A stretch of DNA of 5,953 nucleotides from assembly GCA_937915565.1 (NCBI GenBank), contig CALDMH010000077.1, positions 1 to 5,953 on the forward strand, in the 5' to 3' direction. Made by a program: the position numbers and the translations under genes. The DNA is from an uncultured Clostridia bacterium. GTDB taxonomy: Bacteria > Bacillota > Clostridia > Christensenellales > Borkfalkiaceae. The notes under the pieces are model-generated. The model worked only from the letters and a program-made list of their open reading frames with translations, did not search any database and was not told the origin of the DNA. This document shows positions 5,614 through 5,953 of the stretch, piece by piece. The first letter of the stretch is position 1. The number at the start of each line of letters is the position of its first letter.

Positions 5614-5687
5614 TGGAGCGGGCGATGAGAATCGAACTCACAACCGAAGCTTGGGAAGCTCCTATTTTGCCACTAAACTACGCCCGC
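5614..5687 (-). tRNA. tRNA-Gly (anticodon CCC)
   Basis: On the minus strand a complete 74-base cloverleaf is present. The acceptor GCGGGCG pairs with CGCCCGC, and the discriminator base (T in DNA) is followed by an encoded CCA. The D stem is GTTT/AAAT with GG in the loop, the anticodon stem is GGAGC/GCTTC with one G-T pair, and the loop is TTCCCAA with anticodon CCC, so it reads the glycine codon GGG. The variable region has 4 bases and the T arm is GTGAG/CTCAT with loop TTCGATT. All stems are complete and the expected conserved bases are in place. Confidence 0.96.
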
Positions 5688-5705
5688 ATATTTAACTCTT
5701 ATAGT

Positions 5706-5734
5706 ATTCTACTATATTTTTATTTTTTTGACAA
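5706..5734 (-). promoter_or_regulatory. Promoter of tRNA-Gly (minus strand)
   Basis: Read on the minus strand, TTGTCA (plus 5729-5734), a 17-bp A-rich spacer and TAGAAT (plus 5706-5711) form a near-consensus sigma-A promoter. It would start transcription about 12 bases before the mature tRNA 5' end. Confidence 0.82.
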
Positions 5735-5783
5735 GCATTTTATTGTAAAATTTTCTCTTATGGGCTTATTTAACAAAAAAATG

Positions 5784-5812
5784 TTGACAAACAAATTGCG
5801 TTTTGATATAAT
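5784..5812 (+). promoter_or_regulatory. Consensus promoter of tRNA-Val
   Basis: TTGACA (5784-5789), a 17-bp spacer and TATAAT (5807-5812) match the sigma-A consensus at every position, with TG at 5804-5805 adding an extended -10 element. Transcription would begin near 5819, about 17 bases before the mature tRNA 5' end. This is the strongest promoter in the window. Confidence 0.95.
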
Positions 5813-5835
5813 GCTATACGTTACGAATAATTTTC

Positions 5836-5911
5836 GGGCGATTAACTCAGTTGGTAGAGTGCTTCCGTCACATGGAAGAAGTCGGGAGTTCGAGTCTCTT
5901 ATCGCCCACCA
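5836..5911 (+). tRNA. tRNA-Val (anticodon CAC)
   Basis: A complete 76-base cloverleaf is present: acceptor GGGCGAT/ATCGCCC with discriminator A and encoded CCA, D stem ACTC/GAGT with GG in the loop, anticodon stem CTTCC/GGAAG and loop GTCACAT with anticodon CAC, so it reads the valine codon GTG. The variable region has 5 bases; the T arm is GGGAG/CTCTT with loop TTCGAGT. Odd points are A rather than the common G at position 10, two adjacent G-U pairs in the T stem, and G32 with U38 flanking the anticodon loop, which could pair and tighten the loop. The stems and the consensus promoter and terminator argue that it is functional. Confidence 0.95.
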
Positions 5912-5913
5912 CG

Positions 5914-5944
5914 AAAAAGACAGGCTGAATAGCCTGTCTTTTTT
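5914..5944 (+). terminator. Intrinsic terminator of tRNA-Val
   Basis: AAAAAGACAGGCT (5914-5926) and AGCCTGTCTTTTT (5931-5943) form a perfect 13-bp stem with a GAAT loop and end in a run of six T residues (5939-5944), two bases beyond the CCA end. It shows that tRNA-Val is transcribed as a single-gene unit. Confidence 0.93.
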
Positions 5945-5953
5945 GGAGTGTGG

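Noticed and set aside
5728..5733. Plus-strand TTGACA as a second tRNA-Val promoter
   Set aside because: The nearest -10-like hexamer is 11 bases away; the sequence is explained as the complement of the tRNA-Gly -35 region, and a perfect promoter lies at 5784-5812.
1..5953. CRISPR array, insertion sequence, prophage or attachment-site signals, including possible integration at the tRNA genes
   Set aside because: No direct repeat array, transposase or integrase frame is visible, and no partial tRNA duplicate was seen near the two intact tRNA genes.

Overview
The window looks like a chromosomal segment of a moderately low-GC Gram-positive bacterium of the Bacillota, most likely an uncultured Clostridia-type gut lineage. 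The reasons are strong AGGAGG-like ribosome binding sites before nearly every gene, consensus sigma-A promoters, GC hairpin/T-run terminators, an AbrB/SpoVT-type regulator, and a YnbB-type ('aluminium resistance/methionine gamma-lyase') PLP enzyme. This placement is inference; no rRNA or marker gene is present. I see no phage, transposon, CRISPR or plasmid signature.

Layout. (1) 1-1467: the 3' end of a MATE-family exporter, followed 22 bp later by a diacylglycerol-kinase-family lipid kinase, apparently co-transcribed. (2) 1503-2056: a self-contained unit with an 8-bp inverted repeat abutting a sigma-A promoter, a 132-aa orphan P-loop protein, and an intrinsic terminator. (3) 2083-2896: a 241-aa two-helix membrane protein of unknown function with no obvious promoter of its own, ending in a strong terminator. 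(4) 2899-5560: an extended -10 promoter, an approximately 85-nt leader, then an AbrB-family regulator, a PLP-dependent methionine-gamma-lyase-family protein (ATGA overlap) and a DMT/EamA permease, closed by a terminator. A 14-bp all-GC hairpin without a T-run lies between the last two genes. (5) 5578-5944: two divergently transcribed tRNA genes, tRNA-Gly(CCC) on the minus strand and tRNA-Val(CAC) on the plus strand, each with its own near-consensus or consensus promoter and terminator.

The most coherent candidate system is the AbrB regulator / PLP lyase / DMT permease cluster. The arrangement suggests a small regulated module in which an amino-acid-type enzyme is paired with a metabolite exporter or importer. 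The substrate cannot be read from the sequence. The other items worth a second look are the orphan P-loop ATPase with a dyad at its promoter, the terminator-less GC hairpin, and an unusual anticodon loop (G32/U38) in the tRNA-Val.
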